A DNA stretch of 64,000 nucleotides, from NCBI RefSeq assembly GCF_002797735.1, contig NZ_PGFG01000001.1, positions 1,798,001 through 1,862,000 of the forward strand, written 5' to 3'. This document shows, piece after piece, positions 8,770 through 17,618 of this stretch. The notes beneath the pieces are model-generated. The model was not told the origin of the DNA and made no database searches. It saw nothing but the letters and a program-made list of their open reading frames with translations. Numbering within the stretch: position 1 is the stretch's first letter; every line of letters begins with the position of its first letter. The stretch is from Thermoflavifilum aggregans. GTDB taxonomy: Bacteria > Bacteroidota > Bacteroidia > Chitinophagales > Chitinophagaceae. A program made the position numbers and the translations under genes.

Positions 8770-8772
8770 ACC

Positions 8773-10122
8773 TCATTCTTCCACAGGTTCCAACTTAAAC
8801 TCATTCAGGAACTGGGTAGTGAATTCACCGCGGCGGAAGGCTTCATTGCGCATCAGTTGCAGATGAAACGGAATGGTGGTTTTAATGCCTTCTATCACAA
8901 ATTCGCTCAAAGCCCGCTCCATCGTGCATATTGCCTCCTCGCGTGTTTGTGCTACCGTAATCAGTTTGGCTACAAGCGAATCATAATAAGGCGGAATCAC
9001 ATATCCGGCATAGATATGCGAATCAACCCGCACGCCATGGCCACCGGGCACATGCAGGGTGGTGATACGACCCGGGCTGGGCCTGAAATCATTGAATGGA
9101 TCTTCAGCATTGATGCGGCATTCAATGGCATGCATTTGAGGATAATAGTTTTTGCCTGAAATGGGCACACCGGCCGCAATCTTGATTTGTTCCTTAATCA
9201 GGTCAAAATTGATTACCTCTTCCGTGACCCCATGCTCAACCTGGATACGGGTATTCATTTCCATGAAATAGAAGTTGCGGTATTTATCTACCAGAAATTC
9301 AACCGTACCCACGCTCTCATAATTAATAGCCTGAGCTGCCTTAATGGCTGCTTCGCCCATTTTTTCTCGTAACTCAGGTGTCATGAACGGAGAGGGAGAC
9401 TCCTCCACGAGTTTTTGATGACGACGTTGAATGGAACAGTCACGCTCACTGAGATGGCATACTCGGCCATATTGATCGCCGGCAACCTGAAATTCAATAT
9501 GGCGGGGTTCTTCGATGTATTTCTCCATGTAAATGCCATCATTGTTGAAGGCTGCTTTAGCTTCGGCGCGTGCTACCTGAAATTGTTTTTCCAATTCGGA
9601 TTCTTCCCATACAACCCGCATGCCCTTTCCTCCACCACCAGCAGTGGCTTTCAAAATCACGGGATAGCCAATTTCACGTGCAAGCGATTTGGCTTCATCC
9701 AGGCTGCTGAGCAAGCCTTCAGAGCCAGGGATCACAGGTACGCCGGCGGCTATCATGGTTTCCTTGGCGGTCATTTTATCGCCCATCTTGCGAATCATCT
9801 CGGCCGTCGGGCCAATGAATTTGATACCGTGTTCGGCACAGATCTCAGCAAAACGGGCATTTTCAGCCAGAAAGCCATAACCGGGATGAATGGCATCCGC
9901 ATTGGTGATTTCGGCAGCTGCCATGATATGCGGAATGTTGAGATAAGATTCGGCGCTGGCCGGCTTGCCAATACATACGGCTTCATCCGCAAATTTCACA
10001 TGCAGGCTTTCCCGATCGGCCGTGGAATAGATGGCTACCGTCTTAATACCCATTTCCTTGCAGGTACGAATTACCCGCAAGGCTATTTCTCCTCGGTTGG
10101 CTATTAGTATTTTTTTAAACAT
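8773..10122 (-). CDS. accC: Acetyl-CoA carboxylase, biotin carboxylase subunit
   Basis: The 449-residue protein starts [25 protein letters not shown], the classic AccC N-terminus. The ATP-grasp glycine loop [12 protein letters not shown] and the catalytic [16 protein letters not shown] are intact. It carboxylates biotin on AccB with ATP and bicarbonate for fatty acid synthesis. ATG 10122 is preferred over an in-frame GTG at 10131 because AGGTGAG lies just ahead of it and serves as ribosome site. It is the last gene of efp-accB-accC, 18 bases after accB. Confidence 0.95.
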   Translation of the reverse strand: MFKKILIANRGEIALRVIRTCKEMGIKTVAIYSTADRESLHVKFADEAVCIGKPASAESYLNIPHIMAAAEITNADAIHPGYGFLAENARFAEICAEHGIKFIGPTAEMIRKMGDKMTAKETMIAAGVPVIPGSEGLLSSLDEAKSLAREIGYPVILKATAGGGGKGMRVVWEESELEKQFQVARAEAKAAFNNDGIYMEKYIEEPRHIEFQVAGDQYGRVCHLSERDCSIQRRHQKLVEESPSPFMTPELREKMGEAAIKAAQAINYESVGTVEFLVDKYRNFYFMEMNTRIQVEHGVTEEVINFDLIKEQIKIAAGVPISGKNYYPQMHAIECRINAEDPFNDFRPSPGRITTLHVPGGHGVRVDSHIYAGYVIPPYYDSLVAKLITVAQTREEAICTMERALSEFVIEGIKTTIPFHLQLMRNEAFRRGEFTTQFLNEFKLEPVEE

Positions 10123-10140
10123 GTCGCTCACCTGAATTGA

Positions 10141-10641
10141 TTATACCGGCTCAACAAGAAACAAGGGTTGATCAAATTCAACGGGAGAAGCATCTTCAAC
10201 CAAAACCTTCACAATTCTGCCCGACACTTCACTCTCAATTTCATTGAAGAGTTTCATGGCTTCAATGATGCACACTACCTGCCCGGGTTTTACTTCATCT
10301 CCGACGTTCACAAAGGGCGGTTTATCAGGTGAAGGACTTCTGTAAAAAGTACCGATCATGGGTGATTTGATCGTGATGTAGTTTTCTTCTTTGGTTGAAG
10401 CCGGAGCTGCAGGTTGTGCGGCTGGCTGAGGAGCAGGTGTTGCAGGCATCGGGAGCGGAGAGGGAGAAACTGCTGCCATGGTAGGTACCATAGGATAAGC
10501 AGGCTGCATCAACGGGGCTCCTTCAGGGGTGTGGTCCTTCTGTTTGATGGTGATTTTGAAATTTTCTTCTTCAATACTGATTTCACAGATGTTTGACTTG
10601 CTGACCAGCTTGATGAGCTCCTGAATCTGTTTAAAGTCCAT
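10141..10641 (-). CDS. accB: Acetyl-CoA carboxylase biotin carboxyl carrier protein
   Basis: The 166-residue protein has the BCCP plan. An N-terminal helix region (1-40) is followed by a Pro/Ala-rich flexible linker (about 41-82) and a C-terminal biotinyl domain. The biotin-accepting lysine is K130 in [13 protein letters not shown], the usual EAMK motif. [18 protein letters not shown] contains the thumb-region strand typical of AccB. It carries carboxybiotin between AccC and the carboxyltransferase. It sits 18 bases ahead of accC and 54 bases after efp on the same strand. Confidence 0.94.
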   Translation of the reverse strand: MDFKQIQELIKLVSKSNICEISIEEENFKITIKQKDHTPEGAPLMQPAYPMVPTMAAVSPSPLPMPATPAPQPAAQPAAPASTKEENYITIKSPMIGTFYRSPSPDKPPFVNVGDEVKPGQVVCIIEAMKLFNEIESEVSGRIVKVLVEDASPVEFDQPLFLVEPV

Positions 10642-10695
10642 GTATGTAGGTTTATGTGAACAATCACCTGATCTCCGAAAAGGATCAGCTATTCA

Positions 10696-11262
10696 TTATG
10701 CTTTTACACGCTCTACATATTCACCGGTACGTGTATCCACACGAATCAATTCATCATTGTCTACAAACAAAGGCACCATCACCGTTGCACCGGTCTCAAC
10801 CGTGGCTGGTTTCATAGCTCGTGTAGCCGTATCACCTTTCAGGCCGGGTTCGGTATAGGTAACCCGCAATACAATTTTATCGGGTAATTCCACACTGATG
10901 GGTTGATCATTTTCTGTGTTGATCAGGATAAAACACTCCTGACCTTCCTTGTAAAACTCAGGCCTGTCAACCTGGGCTTCATTGAGGGCAATTTGTTCGT
11001 AGGTTGTATTATCCATGAAATAATATGCGGTATCATCCTTGTACAGGAACTGACAAGGCTTTTTTTCAATTCTTACCGGATAAATGGTATCACCTGAATT
11101 CCAGGTGTGTTCAATGGTTTTACCGGTTTCCACACTTTTTAATTTAGCCCACACTTTTGCAGCGGCTCTTGCCGTTTTGTTCTGTCCGAAATCCACAACC
11201 TGGTACAGTTCATCTCCCAGCTTAATGGTAAGACCCATGCGAATGTCTGCAGTTGTTGCCAT
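10696..11262 (-). CDS. efp: Elongation factor P with a non-canonical modification loop
   Basis: From ATG 11262 (MATTADIRMGLTIKLGDELYQVVDF) the protein is 188 residues with the three-domain EF-P plan. The C-terminal signature VTYTEPGLKGDTATRAMKPATVETGATVMVPLF is clear. EF-P relieves ribosomes stalled at proline runs. Where most EF-Ps have the KPGKG loop, this one reads FGQNKTARAAAKVW (25-38). A gap-free alignment places Arg32 at the position of the modified E. coli Lys34. An in-frame upstream extension to 11334 has no family match. It heads the likely efp-accB-accC operon. Identity is sure; the state of modification is unknown. Confidence 0.93.
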   Translation of the reverse strand: MATTADIRMGLTIKLGDELYQVVDFGQNKTARAAAKVWAKLKSVETGKTIEHTWNSGDTIYPVRIEKKPCQFLYKDDTAYYFMDNTTYEQIALNEAQVDRPEFYKEGQECFILINTENDQPISVELPDKIVLRVTYTEPGLKGDTATRAMKPATVETGATVMVPLFVDNDELIRVDTRTGEYVERVKA

Positions 11263-11337
11263 AGTTTCATGAATTAGATAGCAAATACAATGCGTTAAGA
11301 ATTCGCAAAGGTATAAAAGAAAAAATTTTTCCAACTC

Positions 11338-11363
11338 TTCACACCCTTCACTGCAGGTGTGAA
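11338..11363. repeat. Inverted repeat in the efp / redoxin divergent promoter region
   Basis: TTCACACC (11338-11345) and GGTGTGAA (11356-11363) are perfectly complementary across a 10-base spacer. The site lies 75 bases before the efp start and about 90 bases before the divergent redoxin gene. It could be an operator or a leader hairpin. Confidence 0.4.
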
Positions 11364-11452
11364 CTTACAAAAGGATTAACAATATTCAAAAAAGAATTTA
11401 CCAAAAACCTCCTAACTTTACCCGTTGTTCAATATCCGGAAAATCTGTTGAT

Positions 11453-11983
11453 ATGCAAATCTTTCGTTTGAGAACTTCCATGGTTTGTATAGCTATGCTG
11501 GCTGTGGTACTGGCATCCGGCTTTTCTGCCTCTGCACAGGACAATACAAGTGATCAGCCGCTGTTTCTCAGATATCCTACCATTCCGCACTTCAGTGTAA
11601 TTACGGCCGATGGAAAAACATTCACCGAAAAAGATCTGAAAAAAAATACGCCGACACTCATCTTCCTGTTCAGCGTGGACTGTGAGCACTGCCATCATGA
11701 AACGGAAGATATCGTGCAACACATCAAACAATTTAAAGGTACTCAAATCCTGATGGTTACGCATTTCCCCGTGAATGATATGATTCAGTACACGCACGAT
11801 TATCATCTTGATCAATATCCGAAAATCATTACTGTGGCTACAGACGAAAAGCGTTGGCTCCTAAGTTTTTATCACCTACATTTCTTTCCCGGACTGTATA
11901 TCTACAATTCCCGCCAGGAGCTTGTCTATCATGCAGAAGGTACTAGGCCGGTAGATACACTGCTGCATTATCTCAAACCCTGA
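11453..11983 (+). CDS. Secreted thioredoxin-fold (TlpA/redoxin-like) protein
   Basis: The 176-residue protein has a signal peptide (about 1-29, ending SASAQD) and a thioredoxin-like domain. The redox motif is CEHC at residues 77-80 within IFLFSVDCEHCHHETEDI, and the cis-proline region is probably FFPGLYIY. It should work in the periplasm as a thiol reductase or oxidase; partners are unknown. TAACTTTA at 11413-11420 is a near-match to the -7 promoter consensus. It stands alone, 105 bases ahead of mdh, which probably has its own promoter. Confidence 0.8.
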   Translation: MQIFRLRTSMVCIAMLAVVLASGFSASAQDNTSDQPLFLRYPTIPHFSVITADGKTFTEKDLKKNTPTLIFLFSVDCEHCHHETEDIVQHIKQFKGTQILMVTHFPVNDMIQYTHDYHLDQYPKIITVATDEKRWLLSFYHLHFFPGLYIYNSRQELVYHAEGTRPVDTLLHYLKP

Positions 11984-12037
11984 GAACGTGTTCTGGTGAA
12001 AATCCACGAACAGCTTTTTCATTCTGCCATAAAGGAC

Positions 12038-12045
12038 TAATTTTG
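12038..12045 (+). promoter_or_regulatory. Candidate -7 promoter element of mdh
   Basis: TAATTTTG fits TAnnTTTG exactly and lies 43 bases ahead of the mdh start. The -33 region is weak (TTTTTC near 12015). Confidence 0.4.
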
Positions 12046-12088
12046 TGACCGTGCAAATTATTCCTTCCATCTTAAAAAATTGTTTTCC

Positions 12089-13030
12089 ATGAAAGTAACT
12101 GTTGTAGGTGCCGGTAATGTGGGCGCCACCTGTGCCAATGTATTAGCCAGTAAAGATTTTCTGCAGGAAATTATTTTGCTCGACATCAAAGAAGGAGTGG
12201 CTGAAGGGAAAGCGCTTGACATATGGGAATCTTCTCCTATCCTGCATTTCGGCACACGCGTGAGAGGTGTGACAAACGATTACAGCCAAACAGCCAACAG
12301 CGATGTGGTGGTGATTACTTCCGGATTGCCCCGCAAACCGGGCATGAGCCGTGACGATTTGATTTCTACCAATGCCGGTATCGTGAAATCGGTGACCGAA
12401 AACATCATGAAATACTCTCCGGATGCCATCCTAGTGGTTGTTTCCAATCCCCTGGATGTGATGACTTACTGTGCCTATCTGACGGCAAAGGTCGACAGCA
12501 GGCGGGTTTTCGGCATGGCCGGTGTGCTGGATACTGCGCGATATAAAGCATTTCTGGCCGATGAAATCGGATGTTCTCCGAAGGACATTGAAGCGTTGTT
12601 GTTGGGTGGGCACGGTGACACCATGGTGCCACTGCCAAGATATACCAGTGTAGCCGGTATTCCGGTTACGGAGCTGGTAAGCTCAGATCGCCTGCAGGCA
12701 ATTATCGAACGTACCCAGAAGGGCGGCGGAGAAATCGTGAATCTGCTGGGCACTTCAGCCTGGTATGCACCCGGTGCAGCTGCAGCCCAGATGGTGGAAG
12801 CCATCTGTAAAGATGAACGGCGCATCTTGCCTTGCTGTGCGTGGTTAACCGGCCAGTACGGACTGAAAAATATTTACCTGGGTGTACCTGTAGTGCTGGG
12901 CAGGAACGGTATTGAAAAAATTATTGAGTTGCAGCTGAACGAGCAGGAAATGGCGCTGGTAAAAGCTTCAGCCGATCATGTGCGGGAAGTGATGAACGTG
13001 CTCGATAACATGCAGCTGGTGAAAAACTAA
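12089..13030 (+). CDS. mdh: Malate dehydrogenase (NAD-dependent, LDH-like)
   Basis: From ATG 12089 the protein is 313 residues and starts MKVTVVGAGNVGATCANVLA, the NAD-binding glycine loop GxGxxG. The substrate loop LPRKPGMSRDDL carries the arginines that bind malate/oxaloacetate; a lactate dehydrogenase would normally have Q at the first Arg. The catalytic histidine is in GGHGDTMVPL. It interconverts malate and oxaloacetate in the TCA cycle. Length and motifs match the bacterial MDH type related to lactate dehydrogenases. A strong hairpin terminator follows the stop. Confidence 0.95.
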   Translation: MKVTVVGAGNVGATCANVLASKDFLQEIILLDIKEGVAEGKALDIWESSPILHFGTRVRGVTNDYSQTANSDVVVITSGLPRKPGMSRDDLISTNAGIVKSVTENIMKYSPDAILVVVSNPLDVMTYCAYLTAKVDSRRVFGMAGVLDTARYKAFLADEIGCSPKDIEALLLGGHGDTMVPLPRYTSVAGIPVTELVSSDRLQAIIERTQKGGGEIVNLLGTSAWYAPGAAAAQMVEAICKDERRILPCCAWLTGQYGLKNIYLGVPVVLGRNGIEKIIELQLNEQEMALVKASADHVREVMNVLDNMQLVKN

Positions 13031-13055
13031 ATCATCAAGATCTTAATTTGAAGGC

Positions 13056-13084
13056 AAAAACCGGTCGCTGACCGGTTTTTTTTA
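13056..13084. terminator. Bidirectional rho-independent terminator between mdh and the GT9 gene
   Basis: An 11-bp perfect stem (AAAAACCGGTC / GACCGGTTTTT) with loop GCT is followed by more T on the plus strand. The A run on the left arm gives a U tract on the minus strand too. It sits between two converging genes and overlaps the last bases of the minus-strand one. Confidence 0.9.
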
Positions 13085-14110
13085 TTGTTCTGCTATAACC
13101 TGCTTCCAGCGGCGATGTACAGCCCGCGCAATTTCGGTTAAATCCAGCTCGCGCATACATTTGAAATGAACTCTGGGGCAGGCTTCGTATCCAATCTTTG
13201 AGCAAGGCCGGCAAGATAATTCCTTATGCTCAATGATGTCAAACAACTCAGAATGCTTTCCTTGCTGGTACCTGCTTCCATAGTAGGGGAACATGCCAAA
13301 CTCCGGTATGGTATTGCCCCAGATGGTTATCATAGGTTTACGGAAAGCAGCGCCAATATGCATCATACCCGTGTCGTGCGTCAGCAGCAAGCGTGATTGG
13401 CGAATGATGTCGGCCGATTGATGGAGGGAACATACACCAGCCAGATTCAAAATCTTTTCAGGGTATTGTGCAGCCAAAAGCGAACCCGTGGCTGCATCTT
13501 CCCGCCCGCCCAGAATCACTACAGGGTAGGGGATCAGGGCGGCCAGCTGCAACATGCGATCAGGCGGCAATTTTTTGGTGGCATGTGCGCCGCCAATAGC
13601 CCAGGCTATATATCCCCGTTGAAAGGGTACAGGCAAGCGCTCTGTCGGAAAACCGGCACCAGCCGGAATCCAGTATTCCACACCCTCTCCATCGGGATGT
13701 ACGCCAAAAGGTTTTACCGTTTCAAAATACCGGTCTACCACCGAAATATCAGGCAGCAGTGCTTTCCGCTTGGTTTGCACCACCAGCCACTTCTTCAGGT
13801 TTAACTTGGGAAAACGATACACAGGGATTTTCAAATCCATCCATAACCGCCATGTGCGCAGGTTATGATGCAGATCAATCACTGCATCATAATGTTCGTT
13901 TTTTAATTGTCGGATACCTGCACGCCAATCGTCCGTCAATAAATGCACGAAATCTACATACGGATTGGCTTCCAGCAAGGGCAGGTAGGCGGCTTTTGTA
14001 AAATAATGCAAAGTAATACCGGGTAATTGTTGTTTCATGCACCGCAGTACAGGAGTGGTCAGCACTATATCGCCAATGGAAGAAAACCGCACAACCAGAA
14101 ACTTGGCCAT
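13082..14110 (-). CDS. Glycosyltransferase family 9, ADP-heptose:LPS heptosyltransferase-like
   Basis: The 342-residue protein begins MAKFLVVRFSSIGDIVLTTPVLRCMKQ, the signature start of GT9 heptosyltransferases (WaaC/WaaF/RfaF). The donor half carries AIGGAHATKKLPPDRM, VVILGGREDAATG and LLTHDTGMMHIGAAFRKPMITIWGNT, matching the family. A C-terminal CRPCSKIGYEACPRVHFKCM holds several cysteines, as is common in GT9. It should add heptose to lipid A core at the inner membrane face. It ends a DedA-MFS-GT9 operon. The heptose-activating genes at the start of the window fit this role, though the exact acceptor is unknown. Confidence 0.87.
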   Translation of the reverse strand: MAKFLVVRFSSIGDIVLTTPVLRCMKQQLPGITLHYFTKAAYLPLLEANPYVDFVHLLTDDWRAGIRQLKNEHYDAVIDLHHNLRTWRLWMDLKIPVYRFPKLNLKKWLVVQTKRKALLPDISVVDRYFETVKPFGVHPDGEGVEYWIPAGAGFPTERLPVPFQRGYIAWAIGGAHATKKLPPDRMLQLAALIPYPVVILGGREDAATGSLLAAQYPEKILNLAGVCSLHQSADIIRQSRLLLTHDTGMMHIGAAFRKPMITIWGNTIPEFGMFPYYGSRYQQGKHSELFDIIEHKELSCRPCSKIGYEACPRVHFKCMRELDLTEIARAVHRRWKQVIAEQ

Positions 14111-14127
14111 GTAAACAACTGATCAGA

Positions 14128-15387
14128 TTAGATTTTTTCGACAAAATTCAGATCCTTGCCATAGGTTTCCTTAAGCCAGAGTGCCGACAGGAAAGCCAAT
14201 CCGATGCAAATTACACCCGTCCAGAATGCTCCCAACACATTGCTTTGAAATACCTGCTTTTCCATAAAATGATATAGCAGTGTGATGAGTGGCAATGCAC
14301 CCCTCGCATAGTTGGGAGCTGTAATAGCAGCCGTGGCACGCAGATTGGTACCAAACTGTTCAGCCGCTACGGTGACAAACACAGACCAGAAACCCACTCC
14401 CAAACCCAACAGGCCACAAATCAGATAAAAAGTAGCCAGGCTCACGTGATAGGCCCTAAAATAAGCCACCACAGCCAGAAAACAAATGATGTAAAAAATG
14501 TATAACGCTTTTTTCCGGCTCTTCAGCAACTGACTCAGATAGCCACATGCCAGCCCACCCAGTGTGAGAATGGTATAGCTGATCATCACTGCCTTACCCG
14601 GATCAGGTGTACCCTGAATCTGCAGGGTTTTAGCAAAACCATCAGAAAAAGCAATCAGGATACCCACCACATACCAGGCCGGAAGACCCAGCAAAATCAC
14701 CGTCAGATAACGGAAAAAACGATTGGCGTTGGTGAAAAAAGCCAGGTAATTACCCTTTGAAACTGGCAGATGCTGAATAGCCTTATACATGCCCGATTCC
14801 AGCACACCCACACGTAAGATTAGCAACAACAAACCCAATCCGCCTCCTACAAAATAACAAACCCGCCAGCTGGGAATAATCTGGGCCACAAAATAAGCAG
14901 CCACAGCACCTAAAATGCCAACACTTGCCACAATAGTGGTACCATAGCCCCGCTTATCGGCCGGCAACAACTCGGAAACCAATGTGACCCCCGCGCCCAG
15001 CTCACCGGCCAATCCCAAACCCACTATCAACCGAAAGAACTTGTACCAGAAAATGACATGCGGCCCATGAATCAAACCATTGCCAATATTTCCCAGAGAA
15101 TACAACAGTATGGACCCAAACAATACCGAAAGCCTTCCCTTTTTATCACCCAGGATACCCCACAGAATGCCTCCCACCAGCAATCCAACCATCTGAAAAT
15201 TCAACAGGGAAAGGCCAACTGTTTGCTGGGCATCACCTGTAATGCCTAAATCATTTAGGCTGCGAATGCGGATAATGGTGAAAAGCAACAAATCATAGAT
15301 ATCAACAAAATATCCCAATGAGGAAACAATCACCACCAGACTCAATACGGAAGTCTGCCGGGAACGGGTAGTGGATAAAGGTTCCAT
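14128..15387 (-). CDS. MFS transporter, metabolite/sugar-type
   Basis: The 419-residue protein has about 12 hydrophobic segments. MFS motif A appears after TM2 as GILGDKKGRLSVLFG, and VSELLPADKRGYGTTIVAS follows TM4. VAAEQFGTNLRATAAITAPN in the second half resembles the metabolite:H+ symporter and sugar-porter branches. The substrate cannot be read. It lies 15 bases after the DedA gene and 17 bases before the heptosyltransferase on the same strand, so it may be co-transcribed, but a linked function is not evident. Confidence 0.85.
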   Translation of the reverse strand: MEPLSTTRSRQTSVLSLVVIVSSLGYFVDIYDLLLFTIIRIRSLNDLGITGDAQQTVGLSLLNFQMVGLLVGGILWGILGDKKGRLSVLFGSILLYSLGNIGNGLIHGPHVIFWYKFFRLIVGLGLAGELGAGVTLVSELLPADKRGYGTTIVASVGILGAVAAYFVAQIIPSWRVCYFVGGGLGLLLLILRVGVLESGMYKAIQHLPVSKGNYLAFFTNANRFFRYLTVILLGLPAWYVVGILIAFSDGFAKTLQIQGTPDPGKAVMISYTILTLGGLACGYLSQLLKSRKKALYIFYIICFLAVVAYFRAYHVSLATFYLICGLLGLGVGFWSVFVTVAAEQFGTNLRATAAITAPNYARGALPLITLLYHFMEKQVFQSNVLGAFWTGVICIGLAFLSALWLKETYGKDLNFVEKI

Positions 15388-15402
15388 AGGTTATATGTTT
15401 TC

Positions 15403-16044
15403 TTACGGAAGTGTTGATTTTCGCGAGCCAAACAACACCCGAAAAATAACCGGTGCTGTAGTGACAAACACAATGCCCACCACAATCCATTCCAGATGAT
15501 CGCCTAACCACGGGAAAGAAATACCTAAAAAATATCCTGCACACATCATCGTGGAAACCCAGAGCACACAGCCAATGATATTGAAGAGCGTGAATTTCCG
15601 GTAATCCATTTTCACAATTCCCGCAACTATAGGAGCAAATGTTCGGATAAACGGCAGAAAACGTGCAAAAATGATGGCTAACCCTCCATGCTTTTCATAA
15701 AATTCATGGGCAGCTATCAGATGTTTTTTCTTGAAAAACAAGCTATCCTCCCGTTTAAACAACAATGGCCCCGATTTCTTCCCAAACCAATATCCGACAA
15801 AGTTTCCTAAAATACCTGCCACGGCTACCAACAGCACTACCAGGGCGAAAGGCATTTCAAAAGGATCATCAGGATGAGCGGCAAGCATGCCGGCCACAAA
15901 CAACAGCGAATCGCCAGGAAGAAAAAAACCTACAAACAAACCCGTTTCTGCAAAAATCACAAACAACAACAAATACAATCCACCATGGTGAATGATCCAG
16001 GAAGGATTGATCAAATGCTTAAGAAACTCGATTACATCATGCAT
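15403..16044 (-). CDS. DedA family membrane protein
   Basis: The 213-residue integral membrane protein has the family hallmarks FAETGLFVGFFLPGDSLLFVAGMLA near the N-terminus and FARFLPFIRTFAPIVAGIVKM in the middle. About five or six hydrophobic segments are present. DedA proteins are thought to act in lipid carrier recycling (undecaprenyl-phosphate or phosphatidylethanolamine flipping) and membrane homeostasis. It is the first gene of the DedA-MFS-GT9 unit and is divergent from the sugar dehydrogenase-like gene across 118 bases. Confidence 0.9.
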   Translation of the reverse strand: MHDVIEFLKHLINPSWIIHHGGLYLLLFVIFAETGLFVGFFLPGDSLLFVAGMLAAHPDDPFEMPFALVVLLVAVAGILGNFVGYWFGKKSGPLLFKREDSLFFKKKHLIAAHEFYEKHGGLAIIFARFLPFIRTFAPIVAGIVKMDYRKFTLFNIIGCVLWVSTMMCAGYFLGISFPWLGDHLEWIVVGIVFVTTAPVIFRVLFGSRKSTLP

Positions 16045-16162
16045 AATAACGCTTCAGCTGAAATCGTGATATAAAAACTGCGTAAAAATAAAGGTTTCCG
16101 GATTAAGCATAAGGGTTTTTGAAAAAGAGTGACTAACTTAGTTTATCAAAATCCGGAAAACG

Positions 16163-17467
16163 ATGAATAAGCTCTTGTTCACCAAAACGTTGTATGTGCT
16201 TCTGGCCGGGTGCATCCTGGCTGGTTTCACGAATTGTCATTCCGATGCACAGCAACAAGCAATATCCCGTCTGGCCTTTGCGCCAAATGATGACCAGTTA
16301 AAATTGCCCGCCGGGTTTCATGCTGTGGTGGTGGCATCTCATATCGGTGCAGCCCGTCATATTGTGGTGCGCGACAACGGGGATATCTACGTAGCTCTCC
16401 GGGCGCCGCACAACGGGCATGCCATTGCCTGCTTGCGCGACCAGAATGGCGACGGGAAAGCTGATATTATTGAATATTTCGGGCCAAATACCCGTGGGGA
16501 TGGCATTGGAATTTACAGAGGCTACCTTTATTTTGGAAGTGATACGGCCATTATGCGTTTCCGGTTGATTGACGGACAATTGCTGCCCGATGCCCACGCT
16601 GAAACCATTGCGCGTTTCCCTATTCAACATGAACATGAAACCAAAACCTTTACCTTCGATAACCAGGGTTATATGTACGTGAATGTGGGCGCGCCTTCCA
16701 ATGCCTGTCAATATGAGGATCGGCAAAAAGGTTCGCCTGGACAGAATCCCTGCCCCTTGCTTGAACACTATGCAGGCATCTGGCGGTTCCGCGCCGATGT
16801 ACCCGATCAAACCGAAGACCATGGCGGCATGCGATATGCTACCGGACTGCGCAATTGCGTGGCGCTCGACTGGAATCCGGTAAACCATCAGCTGTATGCG
16901 GCCATGAATGGGCGCGACCAGCTTTATCAGCTTTATCCACAATATTACAATGCTCAGCAGGGAGCCGAACTGCCTGCCGAAGAATTTTTGCTTATCCGCC
17001 AGGGAGGCAACTATGGCTGGCCCTACACTTACTATGATCAATTCCAGAAGAAACGCATCATCGCACCGGAATACGGAGGAGATGGAAAAAAGGCTGCTCC
17101 GGCCAATCAGTATGATCCGCCCATCATGGCTTTTCCCGGCCACTGGGCCCCTCTGGGATTATTGTTTTACACCGGCAATCAATTCCCTTCCTCCTACAAA
17201 CACGGTGCGTTCATCGCCTTTCATGGCTCCTGGAACCGGGCACCCTTGCCACAAGCCGGATTTAAAGTGGTTTTTGTGCCGTTTAAAAACGGAAGTCGCC
17301 TTCCAACCGGCAACTACAGCGTTTTTGCGGATAATTTCACACAATCGCCCAACAACCAAAGTCCTGTCCATCGCCCGGTGGGCCTTGCACAGGGGCCTGA
17401 TGGTTCGCTTTATATTACCGACGATCTCGGAGGATCTGTATGGCGTATTGCTTATACAGGAAAATGA
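16163..17467 (+). CDS. PQQ-dependent sugar dehydrogenase-like (GDH/sorbosone) beta-propeller protein
   Basis: The 434-residue protein has a signal sequence; LLAGC at Cys17 resembles a lipobox, and Cys25 is an alternative. The mature part is a beta-propeller like soluble glucose/sorbosone dehydrogenases: KLPAGFHAVVVASHIGAARHIVVRDNGDIYVAL, MRYATGLRNCVALDWNP, GGNYGWPYTY, HGSWNRAPLPQ, GLAQGPDGSLYITDD. These stretches recur in aldose sugar dehydrogenases and L-sorbosone dehydrogenase homologs. It is likely periplasmic or envelope-anchored and would oxidise an aldose using PQQ; no PQQ synthesis gene is in the window. Cofactor and substrate are inferred from the fold only. Confidence 0.75.
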   Translation: MNKLLFTKTLYVLLAGCILAGFTNCHSDAQQQAISRLAFAPNDDQLKLPAGFHAVVVASHIGAARHIVVRDNGDIYVALRAPHNGHAIACLRDQNGDGKADIIEYFGPNTRGDGIGIYRGYLYFGSDTAIMRFRLIDGQLLPDAHAETIARFPIQHEHETKTFTFDNQGYMYVNVGAPSNACQYEDRQKGSPGQNPCPLLEHYAGIWRFRADVPDQTEDHGGMRYATGLRNCVALDWNPVNHQLYAAMNGRDQLYQLYPQYYNAQQGAELPAEEFLLIRQGGNYGWPYTYYDQFQKKRIIAPEYGGDGKKAAPANQYDPPIMAFPGHWAPLGLLFYTGNQFPSSYKHGAFIAFHGSWNRAPLPQAGFKVVFVPFKNGSRLPTGNYSVFADNFTQSPNNQSPVHRPVGLAQGPDGSLYITDDLGGSVWRIAYTGK

Positions 17468-17606
17468 CAGTTTGTCTGAACACAGCAAAAAATTAAGCCC
17501 TATCCTGTCAGCCTAATTATGCTGAAATGCAGTGGCATTTGGTTTGATAAAATAGAAGTGCATTTGCTTCCTTTTCAAAAGGTTATTCCATGGTTTAACC
17601 CTAAAA

Positions 17607-17615
17607 AAGGAGGTG
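17607..17615 (+). promoter_or_regulatory. Strong Shine-Dalgarno sequence of the Hsp20 gene
   Basis: AAGGAGGTG lies three bases ahead of ATG 17619. Such a full anti-16S match is rare in Bacteroidota, where initiation usually depends little on it. It decides the start against an in-frame GTG at 17613. Confidence 0.7.
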
Positions 17616-17618
17616 CCT

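Noticed and set aside
9415-10107. 230-codon open frame on the plus strand
   Set aside because: It is fully antisense to accC, which has all family motifs. The translated frame has no recognisable domain and no promoter.
16298-17143. 281-codon open frame on the minus strand
   Set aside because: It is antisense to the sugar dehydrogenase-like gene, whose reading is well supported, and shows no family features.
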